Made by a program: the position numbers and the translations under genes. From Rheinheimera riviphila (GTDB lineage Bacteria; Pseudomonadota; Gammaproteobacteria; Enterobacterales; Alteromonadaceae), in contig NZ_SACS01000019.1 in NCBI RefSeq assembly GCF_004005945.1, positions 1-64,000 on the forward strand: DNA of 64,000 bases, in the 5' to 3' direction. The notes under the pieces are model-generated. The model did no database searches, was not told the origin of the DNA, and saw nothing but the letters and a program-made list of their open reading frames with translations. Each line of letters begins with the position of its first letter. Position 1 is the first letter of the stretch. Below are positions 34,932 through 42,755 of the stretch, piece after piece.

Positions 34932-35756
34932 ATGGTGTCCAATAAACAATGGCTGTCGGCCACAACTACCGCAGTGGGTCTGCTTGCAGCAATGTTCAGC
35001 CTGCAACTGTCGGCACATACCATGACCGTGGTACCAAGCCATTATGTACAGTCCAAAACCGGTGGTTGGGTCAGTGTTGATGTATCAGCAACCAATATGA
35101 CGTTCCAATGGGACAAAGGTATTCCGCTAGACAACTTTAAAGTTTTTACCCCGGATGGCCAGCAGGGCAAAGTCGGTTCGGTGTATCAGGGCAAACGTAA
35201 ATCGCAGGCTGATGTCGAGCTCGCGACTGAAGGTACGTACCGTTTAGAACTGGGCAACGGCAGCCGCTTTTTCACCAGTTATGAACTGAAAGGTGAGCGT
35301 AAGCGTCTGATGGCCAATAAAAAAGACCGTGCAGCGCAATTGCCGGCCGGCGCTGAAAAAGTGGTGACCACCCAGGGTAACAGCCGTTCGATGGCCTTTA
35401 TTACCGTGAATAAACCATCTGATGCCGTGCTGGTGCTGACCAACAAAGGTCTGGAATTCCAATTTGATCGCCATCCGGCAGATATAGTCGCTACCGAAGA
35501 AGTGACGGTGACGTTGCTGATGAACGGCAAACCAGCTGCAGGGGTTGAACTAGATTTATCGCGCGATGGTGAACTGTACCGCAACGAGCCAGAGCGGATG
35601 CACCATAAAACGGACGCCAGTGGCAAATTCAGTTTCACCGCTCCGGTGGCGGGTCGTTATTTATTAGAAGCTTCGTATCAGGCGGATGTGAATAACGAGC
35701 TGGCTGATAAAGTGCGGGAAGGTTTTACTTTAAGCTTTGAAGCCGCATTGCCTTAA
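34932..35756 (+). CDS. DUF4198 periplasmic protein
   Basis: A 274-residue exported protein (signal around residues 8-30, ending LQLSA, then HTMTVVPSHYVQSKTGGWVSVDVSATN). DUF4198 proteins are all-beta, resemble CbiK/NikM-type metal-uptake accessory components, and are found beside TonB-linked metal import. C-terminal blocks VTLLMNGKPAAGVELDLSRDGE and TDASGKFSFTAPVAGRYLLEASYQ match. AAGGGAG precedes the ATG. Third gene of the operon; no TonB receptor is in the window. Confidence 0.87.
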   Translation: MVSNKQWLSATTTAVGLLAAMFSLQLSAHTMTVVPSHYVQSKTGGWVSVDVSATNMTFQWDKGIPLDNFKVFTPDGQQGKVGSVYQGKRKSQADVELATEGTYRLELGNGSRFFTSYELKGERKRLMANKKDRAAQLPAGAEKVVTTQGNSRSMAFITVNKPSDAVLVLTNKGLEFQFDRHPADIVATEEVTVTLLMNGKPAAGVELDLSRDGELYRNEPERMHHKTDASGKFSFTAPVAGRYLLEASYQADVNNELADKVREGFTLSFEAALP

Positions 35757-35771
35757 GTTGATGTACACGTC

Positions 35772-35864
35772 ATCGATCTATACCCGTGATCCTTGAAGAT
35801 TCGGGTAGGCGAGCGATTGAAGTTAACAAGCCCGAATTTTCAACGATGACGGGTGTATATTGAT
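35772..35864. repeat. 93-base imperfect palindromic element
   Basis: Two 34-base arms (35772-35805 and 35831-35864) match as inverted repeats at 28 of 34 positions, leaving a 25-base centre. The outer part reads CTATACCCGTGAT on the left and ATGACGGGTGTATA on the right. It encodes nothing and lies directly after the DUF4198 gene. It looks like a small non-autonomous repeat of a dispersed family. Confidence 0.75.
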
Positions 35865-35876
35865 AACAACAGGCTC

Positions 35877-35975
35877 GGCGCACCTTACGCGGTGAGTGAC
35901 GCCCTACTGCGGGGTGATTAGCTTTGTGTTGAGGAACCAACAGTAGGTCGCGACTCAGCCGCAGGCTAGTCCGCC
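35877..35975. repeat. Two more copies of the intergenic hairpin repeat family
   Basis: Units at 35877-35907 (GGCGCACC ... GAGTGACGCCCTAC) and 35943-35975 (GTAGGTCGCGACTCAGCC ... AGTCCGCC) resemble those at 26572-26744 in layout, in opposite orientation to each other, about 35 bases apart. Pairing partners are partly decayed. The 300-base gap between 35757 and 36052 is occupied by this pair, the palindromic element before it and a terminator after it. Confidence 0.65.
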
Positions 35976-36009
35976 GGATGGTGCTTCCCACTTGGAAATA
36001 CCAGAAAAT

Positions 36010-36032
36010 ACAAAGGGCCCGTAGGCCCTTTG
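36010..36032 (-). terminator. Terminator of the small gene at 36053
   Basis: The arms ACAAAGGGCC and GGCCCTTTGT pair almost throughout around a short loop, and on the minus strand ATTTTC follows. It lies about 20 bases past the stop codon. Confidence 0.75.
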
Positions 36033-36052
36033 TATTTTGAACGGATCGGAGA

Positions 36053-36250
36053 TTAATACTCCAGACTCAGTTCGTCATCTTCTTCTAAGTCTAACAACCG
36101 GCGTAATCTTTTTTGCTCCAGCAGATCATCAATTTTGCGTCTGGCTTCGAGCTTGTGTTTATTTTTACTTTCTTTGCCGCTTGTTTTACTCAGCTTCAGT
36201 TCTGCCGCAATATCGACGGCGTCATAGTCCCCAACGATCATTTCTGCCAT
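36053..36250 (-). CDS. Small highly charged protein, PA3496-like
   Basis: A 65-residue protein. The C-terminal half, KLEARRKIDDLLEQKRLRRLLDLEEDDE, matches the pattern of the PA3496 family of putative envelope-integrity proteins, whose members share ARRKIEDxLExKRLRxxL. The N-terminus is acidic and the middle lysine rich. No signal peptide or membrane segment is seen. It has its own terminator. Function is not established. Confidence 0.65.
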   Translation of the reverse strand: MAEMIVGDYDAVDIAAELKLSKTSGKESKNKHKLEARRKIDDLLEQKRLRRLLDLEEDDELSLEY

Positions 36251-36677
36251 TTATCGTTACTTCCATGGTTTTATTTTTGTTTTTACCGATGCCCTATTTC
36301 TCTGAAGTTGCAGGTTTTTTGCCTGCATCTGCAAAGATTTAGAGTCTATAGCTGCCCTGGCGCAACAGGTTTCACTATCGGCTGACCCTAGCGTTTTAGC
36401 GTTAAAGTTTTCGCCACAAAAGCAATTTATTTTTATCGTGACGATAAATATTACTACACTTAGCGCTAAGTCGTTGCCTTTTATCGCAGTTCTTTATCAC
36501 TTCGCCGGAACTGCCGGTTTTAGCACCGGCGACTTTGCTGCTTTACTGAACAATCTTCGGTGGTCAATTGGATCCTTTACGGATCCCGCAGCGATCTATT
36601 CGGTATACTGGAACGTAGATAAGCTTACACTGCATCACAAACCAGCATCACAAACCAGCATTCACCAGGAGAAAAAC
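36251..36677. other. Gene-poor intergenic stretch
   Basis: About 430 bases with no gene I can support. It holds a small hairpin (TGCAGG ... CCTGCA near 36310), an inverted GGATCC pair, a TATACT-like -10 at 36604-36609, and a direct repeat of GCATCACAAACCA at 36632-36644 and 36645-36657 just before the ribosome binding site of the next gene. An open frame runs through the second half into the peroxidase gene but does not look coding. Confidence 0.5.
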
Positions 36678-37226
36678 ATGCGCAATTGGATTATCGGTTT
36701 CGGAGCCCTCTGTCTGGGGCAATCAGCTCTAGTACAGGCCAATCAGTGTGGCGATATTCTTGGCCATTCAATGCAGCAATTACGCAGCAAAGAAACCATT
36801 GATTTATGTGAAGCATATAAAGATAAAACGCTGCTTATCGTCAACACCGCCAGTAAGTGTGGTTTTACCCCGCAATTTAAAGAATTGCAGGCGTTATCGG
36901 AAAAGTATGCCGACAAAGGCTTAGTGGTACTGGGTTTCCCATCTGATGATTTTATGCAGGAACATGACGACGAAGCCAAAACGGCGGAAGTTTGTTATAT
37001 CAATTACGGCGTGAAATTCCCGATGTTTTCAACGAGTGCTGTACGCGGTGATGATGTGAATCCGGTGTTCAAAGCTTTGATTGCGAAAAGCGGTGAAAAA
37101 CCTTCCTGGAATTTTAATAAATATCTGGTCAGCAAAGACGAAAAAACAGTGCAGCATTTTGGTAGCAAGGTAAGCCCTGGCGATGCTGATTTTGTTGCTG
37201 CGGTTGAGAAGATATTGGCGCAGTAG
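36678..37226 (+). CDS. Exported glutathione peroxidase family protein
   Basis: A 182-residue protein with a signal peptide (MRNWIIGFGALCLGQSALVQA). The thioredoxin-like glutathione peroxidase fold shows NTASKCGFTPQFKELQALSEKYADKGLVVLGFPSDDF, where the catalytic residue is cysteine, and SWNFNKYLVSKDEKTVQHFGS with the catalytic tryptophan and asparagine. It would reduce peroxides in the periplasm, more likely with thioredoxin-like donors than glutathione. AGGAG precedes the ATG at 36678. Monocistronic. Confidence 0.9.
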   Translation: MRNWIIGFGALCLGQSALVQANQCGDILGHSMQQLRSKETIDLCEAYKDKTLLIVNTASKCGFTPQFKELQALSEKYADKGLVVLGFPSDDFMQEHDDEAKTAEVCYINYGVKFPMFSTSAVRGDDVNPVFKALIAKSGEKPSWNFNKYLVSKDEKTVQHFGSKVSPGDADFVAAVEKILAQ

Positions 37227-37364
37227 CTATTGTAATAAAGTAACGAAAATTTGATAAATAAGTGATATATGGTTTTCCATGTTGTGAGCAGTAGCTAAGC
37301 ATCATTAGTATCTGCTTTGGCGACAAGTGGTTTACGTCAGACTTAAACACAACAAGGAATTTTG

Positions 37365-37940
37365 ATGAAAAAGTTACAAATTGCTTTATTAATAATGTCT
37401 TGCTCTGCAGTCTATTCAACAGCTGCAGCGGATGTATATTGGGTTAACAAAAACCTAGCACAAAGCACAGACAGCTCTAAACCTAATCATGTAACGATGA
37501 TTTTCAATCATGAATATGGAGATACAAACAGAAATTCATATTATTGCCGTGAGAACGATAGAAGTGATGGACTGACGAATGTTGGCAAAGCAATCGTTTT
37601 TAAAGGCCAACCACTTTCGACTGCGGCTTGCTTCATTCCTTGGGATGGTAAGGAATATAAAAGAACTGAAAATTTCGATTTGTTGAAAATTAACGTTCCG
37701 TTTAAATGGAGTACCGGAAATATCTCCACCAGTATTCATTTGGACTCATATTCTTTTGGACCAAGTCACGTCAGGCCTATTTACGGATGCCACGATGGAC
37801 GGACCGGAACTTTAGGTAAATTACTCTATACCCAAACAGCGCAAGGCACCTACGGTACTTGTTATGTTCCGATGGGCGGGGTTGAACACAAAGTCATCAA
37901 GACGGGATTTGCTGTATTAAGCTATGTATCTGCACCTTAA
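37365..37940 (+). CDS. Secreted DM9-repeat-like (DUF3421-like) protein
   Basis: A 191-residue exported protein (signal MKKLQIALLIMSCSAVYSTAAA). Two DM9-like units are visible. One has SYYCRENDRSDGLTNVGKAI then ACFIPWDGKEYK. The other has IYGCHDGRTGTLGKLLY then TCYVPMGGVEHKVI. DM9 proteins are mostly eukaryotic lectin-like; bacterial ones are uncharacterised. Paired cysteines suggest disulfides. The gene and its flanks are clearly richer in A and T than neighbours, hinting at transfer. AAGGA precedes the start. The roughly 260-base AT-rich gap after it contains nothing I recognise. The family call is moderate. Confidence 0.6.
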   Translation: MKKLQIALLIMSCSAVYSTAAADVYWVNKNLAQSTDSSKPNHVTMIFNHEYGDTNRNSYYCRENDRSDGLTNVGKAIVFKGQPLSTAACFIPWDGKEYKRTENFDLLKINVPFKWSTGNISTSIHLDSYSFGPSHVRPIYGCHDGRTGTLGKLLYTQTAQGTYGTCYVPMGGVEHKVIKTGFAVLSYVSAP

Positions 37941-38203
37941 TTTTGGTTAGGTATTCGTAGATAAATTTAATCAGCGGCTAGGGTTGCCTGGCTGCCTTTA
38001 TTTATCTCGTCCTGAACGGCAGTATAAGGAATGACAAAAACATCGATGGTCCAAGCCAGCTAAATTATGCATTGTCGGATTTAAGTTTTAATTTGTAGTA
38101 GAAGTTGTATTGATGATGACTCAAACGCCTTGTGTTTCCGAAATCGTTTTGATTCAATAACACTTCCTTGTCCTGCTATTTTTCTAAGTTCTGAATTCGC
38201 CAC

Positions 38204-39217
38204 ATGATGCTAAAACCTGCTGTGCCACCAACAGATCCAACTGCTGCTATTTTGATTGTGATGCCTCGTTTTCTGGGAGATGCAGTCACGGCGACTTCGG
38301 CGGTGCAGATGATTCGCATGCTGTATCCGCAAAACCCAATTTTTCTGCTTACCTGGCCGCATGTGGCGCAATTATTTGCCAATCATGATTTTGCCGGCTG
38401 TCAGGTGATTGTGGATGGTCGATACGCCAAACCAAAACAGTCCTTGTGGCGTGTGGCAAGGCAGTTAGCCCGCTATAACTTCAGTCGGGTTTATCATTTA
38501 CGCAACTCATTTAGTGACGCGCTGTTGTGTACGTTGGCCGGAATCCGCGATCAGATTGGTTATGCGAAAAATGGTCGTACACCATTGTTATCTCAGGCAT
38601 TTAAACTTGATCCGAATTTTCACTACCAATACCGCTACGGTAATTTGGTAAATCTGGCGCATGGTCAGCCTTTTACTGAGATGCCACAGATTAGCCTGAA
38701 TGCTGGGAAAATATCTTTTACCGATAGTGCCAAACAAGTGGTGGTGTACTTCGGTGGTCGTTACAAACTGAGCCGGCACTATCCGTTTGAACTCGCCAGT
38801 CAGGCGCTGTCCTTGTTGGCTGCCCACCACAACTGTCACTTTGTACTACTTGGCGACCATCAGGAAGTCGTTGAAAATGCGGCACTTGCCGACTATTTGC
38901 GCGCAGAAGGCATTGCTGTGACCGATGTAACAGCAAAAACAACGGTGGCAGAACTGGCCGATATTATCAATGGGTCGGATCTGGTGTTCTCTATCGACTC
39001 CGGTCAGATGCATATAGCGGCGGCGTTAAAAATTCCATATGTCGCCGTCATCGGTTTTGGCACCAGTCCGTGGAGTTGTGTCGAGCCCAAAGTAACCCAT
39101 GGTATTCACCTGACTTGTAATAGCCAGGCTCTTGATCTGGATAAACAAATTTGTGAAATCAGCCCACAACTGGTTGCTGATGCCGCAAAACGTTTGTTGG
39201 CGCCAAAAGAGGCTTGA
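38204..39217 (+). CDS. Glycosyltransferase family 9 (heptosyltransferase-like)
   Basis: A 337-residue cytosolic enzyme of the ADP-heptose:LPS heptosyltransferase superfamily. The N-terminal half contains AAILIVMPRFLGDAVTATSAVQMIRMLYP, the C-terminal half YFGGRYKLSRHYPFELASQAL, HFVLLGDHQEV, and GSDLVFSIDSGQMHIAAALKIPYVAVIGFGTSPWSC, the nucleotide-sugar binding block. It probably adds a sugar to lipopolysaccharide core or a similar glycan. It is convergent with a GT4 gene, so the two may serve the same pathway. Donor and acceptor are unknown. Confidence 0.88.
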   Translation: MMLKPAVPPTDPTAAILIVMPRFLGDAVTATSAVQMIRMLYPQNPIFLLTWPHVAQLFANHDFAGCQVIVDGRYAKPKQSLWRVARQLARYNFSRVYHLRNSFSDALLCTLAGIRDQIGYAKNGRTPLLSQAFKLDPNFHYQYRYGNLVNLAHGQPFTEMPQISLNAGKISFTDSAKQVVVYFGGRYKLSRHYPFELASQALSLLAAHHNCHFVLLGDHQEVVENAALADYLRAEGIAVTDVTAKTTVAELADIINGSDLVFSIDSGQMHIAAALKIPYVAVIGFGTSPWSCVEPKVTHGIHLTCNSQALDLDKQICEISPQLVADAAKRLLAPKEA

Positions 39218-39272
39218 TGGGGTGAGGCGGATTCATCATCCGCTGCAGCCACTACAGCCGGTTAGGGCGTAA

Positions 39273-40481
39273 CTATATTGCCACCCGCCGCAAATCAAAC
39301 CCCAACTGCATAAAATACTGCCGCCAATCTTGCTGCCAGCGCCCCAGCGATAAGCTACTGATGGCGGTAGCATGTGCCTGCAATGCCATCCGCTTCGCAT
39401 CATCTGGGCGCTGTAGAAAGTAGGCCAGCTGTGCAGAGAGCGTATCGGCGTCTGGCATCCCCATCAGGCCATTAAACTGGTCAATAATCATGTTGCTAAG
39501 GCCACCAACATTGGTGCTCACCACGGCGCAGCCTGCGGCCATCGCTTCGGCCAGACTTAATGACGAGCCTTCTGAACCAATCGAAGGCAACAACACCAAA
39601 TCATGCTGATAATGGATGTGCAAAGCGTCTTCTGGGCCATAGCGACAGATCTTCACTTGCGGCTGACTGGCAAAAGCGGCCTGGATATCGGCTTCAAGCG
39701 GGCCTTCGCCAGCAAAGGTCACTTGCAGGGTTGGATACTGCAACAGTAGTTTCTGCACCACCGCAATCGCCAGACCAATGCCGCGGTAATCGACAAAGCG
39801 GCGGGCGATCAGTAAACGTGGGCTGGCCAGTGGCTGTTGCCATTTTTGTTCCAACTGGTGCTGGCTAATAGCGCCAGCGCTGAAATTCATAATCACCCGC
39901 ACCAAAGTTTGGGCCGGGAAATTGCGATAAGTGCGGTACCAATTGACAAAATTGTGGTCGACACAGACCAGATTGCGGCAGTCCCGAATGTAATTTAAAT
40001 ACTTCTGATGATTGAGCAAGCTTTTGATAAAACCAAAAATGCTGCGGGACGCGGGTTTGTCCCAGGACACACCATGCTGGATGGCGATACTGCGGCGATA
40101 GTTGTTTTTTACATAATAACTGTCGGTGCCAAAAATGATGCTGTCGCTGTGGTCGTTAAATCTGCTGCGGATGTATTGAAACAACGCCAATTTTTTGCGA
40201 TTGCCACGATGCGCCCCACAGTGAACGCCAATCACTTCAATACCTTGGAAACGAGCGCTGAAATCATGGTCTGCAGTTTGTACCACCACGCAACGTTGGC
40301 CTTCACTTTGTAATAGCCTGGCCAGTTGCAGCAGATAATTTTCAATGCCGCCAAGCATCAGTTGTTGGGTTTTTGGATCATAAAAGTGGCGGTAGACTAA
40401 ATAGGTGGTCGCGGGAGCATCATATTGCATTAAAGGTAACCATGGCTGAAGGAGTGAGGGTATTTCGAACGCTGAAGTCAC
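39273..40481 (-). CDS. Glycosyltransferase family 4 protein
   Basis: A 402-residue GT-B enzyme. The N-terminal lobe has GGIENYLLQLARLLQSEGQRC, the nucleotide-sugar domain at about 225-370 has LLIARRFVDYRGIGLAIAVV, TFAGEGPLEADIQAAF, and VLLPSIGSEGSSLSLAEAMAAGCAVVSTNVGG with the EX7E-type acidic residues. The start is a GTG at 40481. Convergent with the family 9 transferase; likely part of surface polysaccharide synthesis. Confidence 0.87.
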   Translation of the reverse strand: MTSAFEIPSLLQPWLPLMQYDAPATTYLVYRHFYDPKTQQLMLGGIENYLLQLARLLQSEGQRCVVVQTADHDFSARFQGIEVIGVHCGAHRGNRKKLALFQYIRSRFNDHSDSIIFGTDSYYVKNNYRRSIAIQHGVSWDKPASRSIFGFIKSLLNHQKYLNYIRDCRNLVCVDHNFVNWYRTYRNFPAQTLVRVIMNFSAGAISQHQLEQKWQQPLASPRLLIARRFVDYRGIGLAIAVVQKLLLQYPTLQVTFAGEGPLEADIQAAFASQPQVKICRYGPEDALHIHYQHDLVLLPSIGSEGSSLSLAEAMAAGCAVVSTNVGGLSNMIIDQFNGLMGMPDADTLSAQLAYFLQRPDDAKRMALQAHATAISSLSLGRWQQDWRQYFMQLGFDLRRVAI

Positions 40482-40643
40482 GGTCTTTTGCCAAGAACCA
40501 ACTTCTGCCAGGCATTGTGCATGGCAAAGCCGTTAAAAAATGTTTCCGTTTGTGCTAATGCTGTAGCAGGTGAGAACTAACAACTTGATCACCAGGCAGA
40601 CAAGCACTACTATCAGCGCTACTACTAGTTCTGGTTATTACGT

Positions 40644-40660
40644 TATTCTATTTTAGAATA
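40644..40660 (+). promoter_or_regulatory. Perfect 17-base dyad upstream of tauE
   Basis: TATTCTA-TTT-TAGAATA is a perfect inverted repeat 16 bases before the start codon of the exporter gene. Its length, AT content and place fit an operator for a dimeric regulator such as the ArsR-type sulfur sensors that often govern TauE/SafE genes. No regulator gene lies alongside. Confidence 0.5.
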
Positions 40661-40676
40661 TAGGATTAAAGCTCAA

Positions 40677-41426
40677 TTGTTGCTGACGATGCTTGCTGCG
40701 CTGTTTATTGGTTTATGCCTGGGCCTGTTTGGATCGGGTGGTTCTATTATGACGGTGCCGGTATTGTTGTATTTACTACAGTTGCCGGAAAAAATTGCGA
40801 TTGCTTCGGCGCTCGGCATTGTAGCGCTGATTAGCCTGGTGGCGTTGTTACCCTATCTTTATCGCAAGCACCTACAGTGGGCCTTGGTGGCCAAGCTCGC
40901 TCTGCCTGGAATTTTTGGTGCTTGGCTTGGCAGTTTGCTCAGTCATCAGGTGGCGGCTTTCTGGCAAATTCTACTGCTGGCGCTATTGATGAGTTTTAGT
41001 GCAGTCAATATGTGGCGGCAGCAGCTGTGGCGTTGGCCACTATCACGCAGCTGGCAATTGTTGGCTCTGGGAACTTTGTTAGGGGCGGTGACCGGTTTTG
41101 TTGGGGTTGGCGGCGGCTTTTTAATAGTGCCGTTATTGCTGGCGGTGACTTCGCTGACGATGGCGGCAACCATTGCCACCAGCCTGCTGCTGATTTTCCT
41201 GCAAACTAGCAGCGGTTTTATCAGTCATTATCTACAGTTGCAGCAACAAGGTGTGCTGCTAGACCTGAAATTAATTGCCAGCATCGGTGCCTTAGGCGCA
41301 TTGGGTAGTCTGCTGGCGATGCCGCTCAGTCAACGCTTGCCACAGCCGCTATTGCGCCGGGCATTTGCGGTGTTGTTGTTGGTGTTAGGTGTGAGTCTGA
41401 TTGTGCGGCAACTGACTGTCGGCTAG
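40677..41426 (+). CDS. TauE/SafE family sulfite or anion exporter
   Basis: A 249-residue membrane protein with about eight helices. The family glycine motifs are present: FIGLCLGLFGSGGSIMTVPVLLYLL at the N-terminus and LGAVTGFVGVGGGFLIVPLLLAVTSLTM in the second half. TauE/SafE proteins export sulfite, sulfoacetate or related anions. The start is a TTG after AGGA, with an ATG four codons later as the alternative. It lies alone behind a dyad operator candidate. Confidence 0.88.
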   Translation: MLLTMLAALFIGLCLGLFGSGGSIMTVPVLLYLLQLPEKIAIASALGIVALISLVALLPYLYRKHLQWALVAKLALPGIFGAWLGSLLSHQVAAFWQILLLALLMSFSAVNMWRQQLWRWPLSRSWQLLALGTLLGAVTGFVGVGGGFLIVPLLLAVTSLTMAATIATSLLLIFLQTSSGFISHYLQLQQQGVLLDLKLIASIGALGALGSLLAMPLSQRLPQPLLRRAFAVLLLVLGVSLIVRQLTVG

Positions 41427-41502
41427 GCTTTCAGTTCAGGATGTTGTTGGTTTCGATGGTATTGCCGCGATTTCACTCGTTCACTCTGTATCCACAACGA
41501 AG

Positions 41503-41970
41503 TTAGCCCGCACTAAAACCAGTATCAATGTCAGTGGCCTGTTCAGTGGCGGCAACCCGCGCCAGCTCGTCGCACCGTTCGTTTTCCGGATGACCGGCAT
41601 GACCTTTCACCCATTGCCAGTCGATGTGATGACGGCTGCTGGCGGCGTCCAGACGCTGCCATAAGTCTTTGTTTTTAACTGGCTCTTTTTGACTGGTGCG
41701 CCAATTATTGCGTTTCCAGTTTTTTAGCCATTGGGTAATTCCCAACCGGACATATTGGCTGTCGGTGGTCAGCACTACGCTGCAATCTTCTTTTAAACTT
41801 TCCAGGCCGATAATGGCCGCCATCAGCTCCATCCGGTTATTGGTGGTTAACTTAAAGCCACCTGCCAGCTCTTTTAAATGCTGATTGTATTTTAACACCA
41901 CGCCATAACCGCCCGGGCCGGGGTTACCCAGACAGGATCCATCAGTGAAGATTGCCACAGTTTTACGCAT
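41503..41970 (-). CDS. rnhA: Ribonuclease HI
   Basis: A 155-residue RNase H that removes the RNA strand of RNA-DNA hybrids. Catalytic residues are visible in [16 protein letters not shown] (Asp), [13 protein letters not shown] (Glu), [12 protein letters not shown] (Asp) and [16 protein letters not shown] (Asp). Length equals E. coli RnhA (155). A TTG precedes the ATG at 41970. It is divergent from dnaQ, with about 75 bases between, the same pairing as in E. coli. Confidence 0.96.
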   Translation of the reverse strand: MRKTVAIFTDGSCLGNPGPGGYGVVLKYNQHLKELAGGFKLTTNNRMELMAAIIGLESLKEDCSVVLTTDSQYVRLGITQWLKNWKRNNWRTSQKEPVKNKDLWQRLDAASSRHHIDWQWVKGHAGHPENERCDELARVAATEQATDIDTGFSAG

Positions 41971-42047
41971 CAATTTAAGCCTTAACGCTTCCCAGCTGTT
42001 TAAACGGCGTATAATCTAACGCAAAAGCGCTAAAAAACGAACCTAAG

Positions 42048-42755
42048 ATGGCAAAACGACAGATTATTCTCGATACCGAAACTACTGGCATCAACCCACT
42101 CGAAGGCCACCGCATCGTTGAAATTGGTTGTGTCGAGATGTTTAACCGCCGACTGACCGGCAATAACTTCCATGTGTATCTGAACCCAGATCGCTTTATG
42201 GATCAGGAAGTTATTAATATTCACGGTATCACCAACGAATTTGTCGCTGATAAACCGCGGTTTCGGGATATTGCCAAAGACTTCTTTGACTACATTCAGG
42301 GCGCTGAGCTGGTGATCCATAATGCCGCGTTTGACGTCGGCTTTATTAATCACGAATTTAATCTACTCAATCCACCACTGCCGAAAGTCGCGACCATTTG
42401 CGCGGTGCTGGATACGCTGGCGATGGCGCGCGATTTACATCCGGGCCAGAAAAACAACTTAGATGCGCTTTGCCGTCGTTACGATGTGATTAACAGCCAC
42501 CGGACTTTCCACGGCGCTTTGTTGGATGCGGAAATTCTGGCCGATGTCTATTTGGCGATGACCGGCGGCCAGGTCAGTCTGAACCTGGCAGCGCATCAGG
42601 ATAATGCAGCGCAGCAGTTGCAGCAAACCAATCAGGGGTTAATTCGCCGTGGCGTGCTCAATGTGATCAACGCCAGCAGTGACGAATTAGCGGCGCATGA
42701 AAAACGTCTCGACTTAGTGCAGAAAAAAGGAGGCAGCTGCCTGTGGCGAAGTTAA
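42048..42755 (+). CDS. dnaQ: DNA polymerase III epsilon subunit
   Basis: A 235-residue proofreading exonuclease. The three Exo motifs are IILDTETTGINPLEGHRIVEIGCVE, VIHNAAFDVGFINHEF, and HGALLDAEILADVYL with the HxAxxD catalytic pair. The short C-terminal part after residue 185 would bind the alpha subunit. Length is close to E. coli DnaQ (243). It is divergent from rnhA and overlaps the next gene by 13 bases. Confidence 0.96.
   Translation: MAKRQIILDTETTGINPLEGHRIVEIGCVEMFNRRLTGNNFHVYLNPDRFMDQEVINIHGITNEFVADKPRFRDIAKDFFDYIQGAELVIHNAAFDVGFINHEFNLLNPPLPKVATICAVLDTLAMARDLHPGQKNNLDALCRRYDVINSHRTFHGALLDAEILADVYLAMTGGQVSLNLAAHQDNAAQQLQQTNQGLIRRGVLNVINASSDELAAHEKRLDLVQKKGGSCLWRS

Noticed and set aside
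36438-36677. N-terminal extension of the glutathione peroxidase
   Set aside because: The frame is open but the signal peptide and ribosome binding site fix the start at 36678; the upstream residues do not look like protein.
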